A stretch of DNA of 5,654 nt from Rubrobacter sp. (GTDB lineage Bacteria > Actinomycetota > Rubrobacteria > Rubrobacterales > Rubrobacteraceae): the NCBI GenBank assembly GCA_013815575.1, contig JACDFX010000152.1:1-5654 (forward strand), written 5' to 3'. Each line of letters starts with the position of its first letter. Positions within the stretch are counted from its first letter, which is position 1. The notes under the pieces were generated by a model. That model was not told the DNA's origin. It ran no database searches and saw nothing but the letters and a program-made list of their open reading frames with translations. Both the position numbers and the translations under genes were made by a program. Positions 5,107 to 5,654 of the stretch are shown in pieces.

Positions 5107-5149
5107 GACCGGCAACGGCCCTTGGCGGTGCGTGGCCGGTCGCAGTTTT
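5107..5149. terminator. Candidate bidirectional terminator between rhomboid and lgt
   Basis: GACCGGC (5107-5113) pairs perfectly with GCCGGTC (5135-5141), with a 21-base GC-rich loop. On the plus strand TTTT follows at 5146-5149; on the minus strand the stem is followed by TTT. An alternative pairing exists between GCCAAG (5090-5095) and CTTGGC (5121-5126). The position between two convergent genes supports a terminator, but the loop is long and the T-runs are short. Confidence 0.4.
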
Positions 5150-5194
5150 GCGCGGGCCCGGCATCTAACCTGAATCTTTGTATCTGGGCCTAGC

Positions 5195-5654
5195 TCAGGT
5201 GGATTGTGGGCGTTTGGGGGGTCGGGAGTGGCGGAGAATCAGGATCATGGCGAAGGCGAGCGCGAGCACGATGGCCACGAGCATGTTGCCGCGGATGTTG
5301 CCCCCGATCAGGAACGAGGGGTCGATCCTTAGCAGCTCCGTGAGGGAACGCCCCGTGGAGTAGAGGCTGACGTAGAGCAGGAACAGATCGCCGTCCTTGA
5401 GCCGGCCCGCGAAGCGGCGGGCCACCCAGAGCAGCACCAGGCACACGAGCAAGTTCCAGATGCTCTCGTACAGGAAGGTCGGGTGAAAGGTTCCGGCATC
5501 GGTGTAGCCCTCGGGCCTGTTCTCGGGGGCGATCCTGATGGCCCACGGCAGCCCCGACGGTCTCCCGAAGAGTTCCTGGTTAAAGTAGTTGCCCCAGCGG
5601 CCGATGGCCTGGGCGAGTATCACGCCAGGGGCCGCGGCGTCCGCGAACGCGAGC
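5195..5654 (-). CDS. lgt: Prolipoprotein diacylglyceryl transferase, C-terminal part (cut by window edge)
   Basis: Lgt is an integral membrane enzyme that moves diacylglycerol from phosphatidylglycerol onto the lipobox cysteine of prelipoproteins, the first step of lipoprotein maturation. About 152 codons are visible. The signature block GRWGNYFNQELFG (about 5561-5602) keeps the Arg, Asn and Glu of the family pattern GRxxNFxNxExxG. HPTFLYESIWN and TGRSLTELLR follow, the latter matching the late conserved arginine/glutamate region. Hydrophobic helices are seen around NLLVCLVLLWVARRF and MLVAIVLALAFAMILIL, ending in a basic tail. The frame runs open to the window end with sequence typical of the family (ILAQAIGRWGN preceded by APG), so the GTG at 5623 is not the start. 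The HGG-containing N-terminal half lies outside the window. It converges with the rhomboid gene. Confidence 0.93.
   Translation of the reverse strand, partial: LAFADAAAPGVILAQAIGRWGNYFNQELFGRPSGLPWAIRIAPENRPEGYTDAGTFHPTFLYESIWNLLVCLVLLWVARRFAGRLKDGDLFLLYVSLYSTGRSLTELLRIDPSFLIGGNIRGNMLVAIVLALAFAMILILRHSRPPKRPQST

Noticed and set aside
5183..5205. tRNA-like stretch GGGCC-TAGCTCAGGTGG
   Set aside because: It resembles a tRNA acceptor and D-arm start, but no anticodon arm or GGTTCGAATCC-type T-arm follows, and it overlaps the 3' end of lgt.

Overview
The window is GC-rich bacterial chromosome, and the gene content points to a high-GC Gram-positive, most likely an actinomycete. A deep lineage such as the Rubrobacteria is my guess, not something the sequence proves. 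The clues are a ClgR-like regulator ending in SLAA, dense coding with GTG and TTG starts, G/C-rich third codon positions, and genes that lack Shine-Dalgarno sequences. No insertion sequence, CRISPR array, prophage gene or RNA gene was seen.

Layout: (1) 57-696, two tightly linked small plus-strand genes of unknown role, the first with a helix-turn-helix-like N-terminus. (2) 697-1016, about 320 bases without a convincing gene, holding a 7-bp inverted repeat and AT-rich promoter-like hexamers. (3) 1017-2024, a CPBP (CAAX/Abi-type) intramembrane glutamic protease on the plus strand. (4) 2043-3829, a minus-strand group read as nfo (deoxyribonuclease IV), a ClgR-like XRE regulator, then a GNAT acetyltransferase. 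The gap before the acetyltransferase holds a reading frame whose TAA overlaps the acetyltransferase ATG as TAATG, possibly the tail of a lost gene. (5) 3830-3935, a divergent promoter region with a perfect TATAAT for the plus strand and a leaderless-type -10 for nfo. (6) 3936-5089, a plus-strand pair: a small protein resembling the C-terminal beta domain of FlgT, then a rhomboid serine protease. The rhomboid frame clearly includes a first membrane helix upstream of the first GTG and appears to begin at a CTG overlapping the previous stop (CTGA). (7) 5107-5149, a candidate bidirectional terminator. (8) 5195-5654, the 3' part of lgt on the minus strand, cut by the window edge.

How the genes may work together: three products act in or at the membrane on proteins (CPBP protease, rhomboid protease, Lgt), and a ClgR-like regulator sits next to a DNA-repair enzyme. 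In actinobacteria ClgR controls Clp protease genes and some repair genes, so nfo plus the ClgR-like gene may form a small stress-response unit. That link is inference. The observations most worth checking are the non-canonical rhomboid start, the degron-like tail of the XRE protein, the TAATG remnant, and the FlgT_C-like/rhomboid pair.
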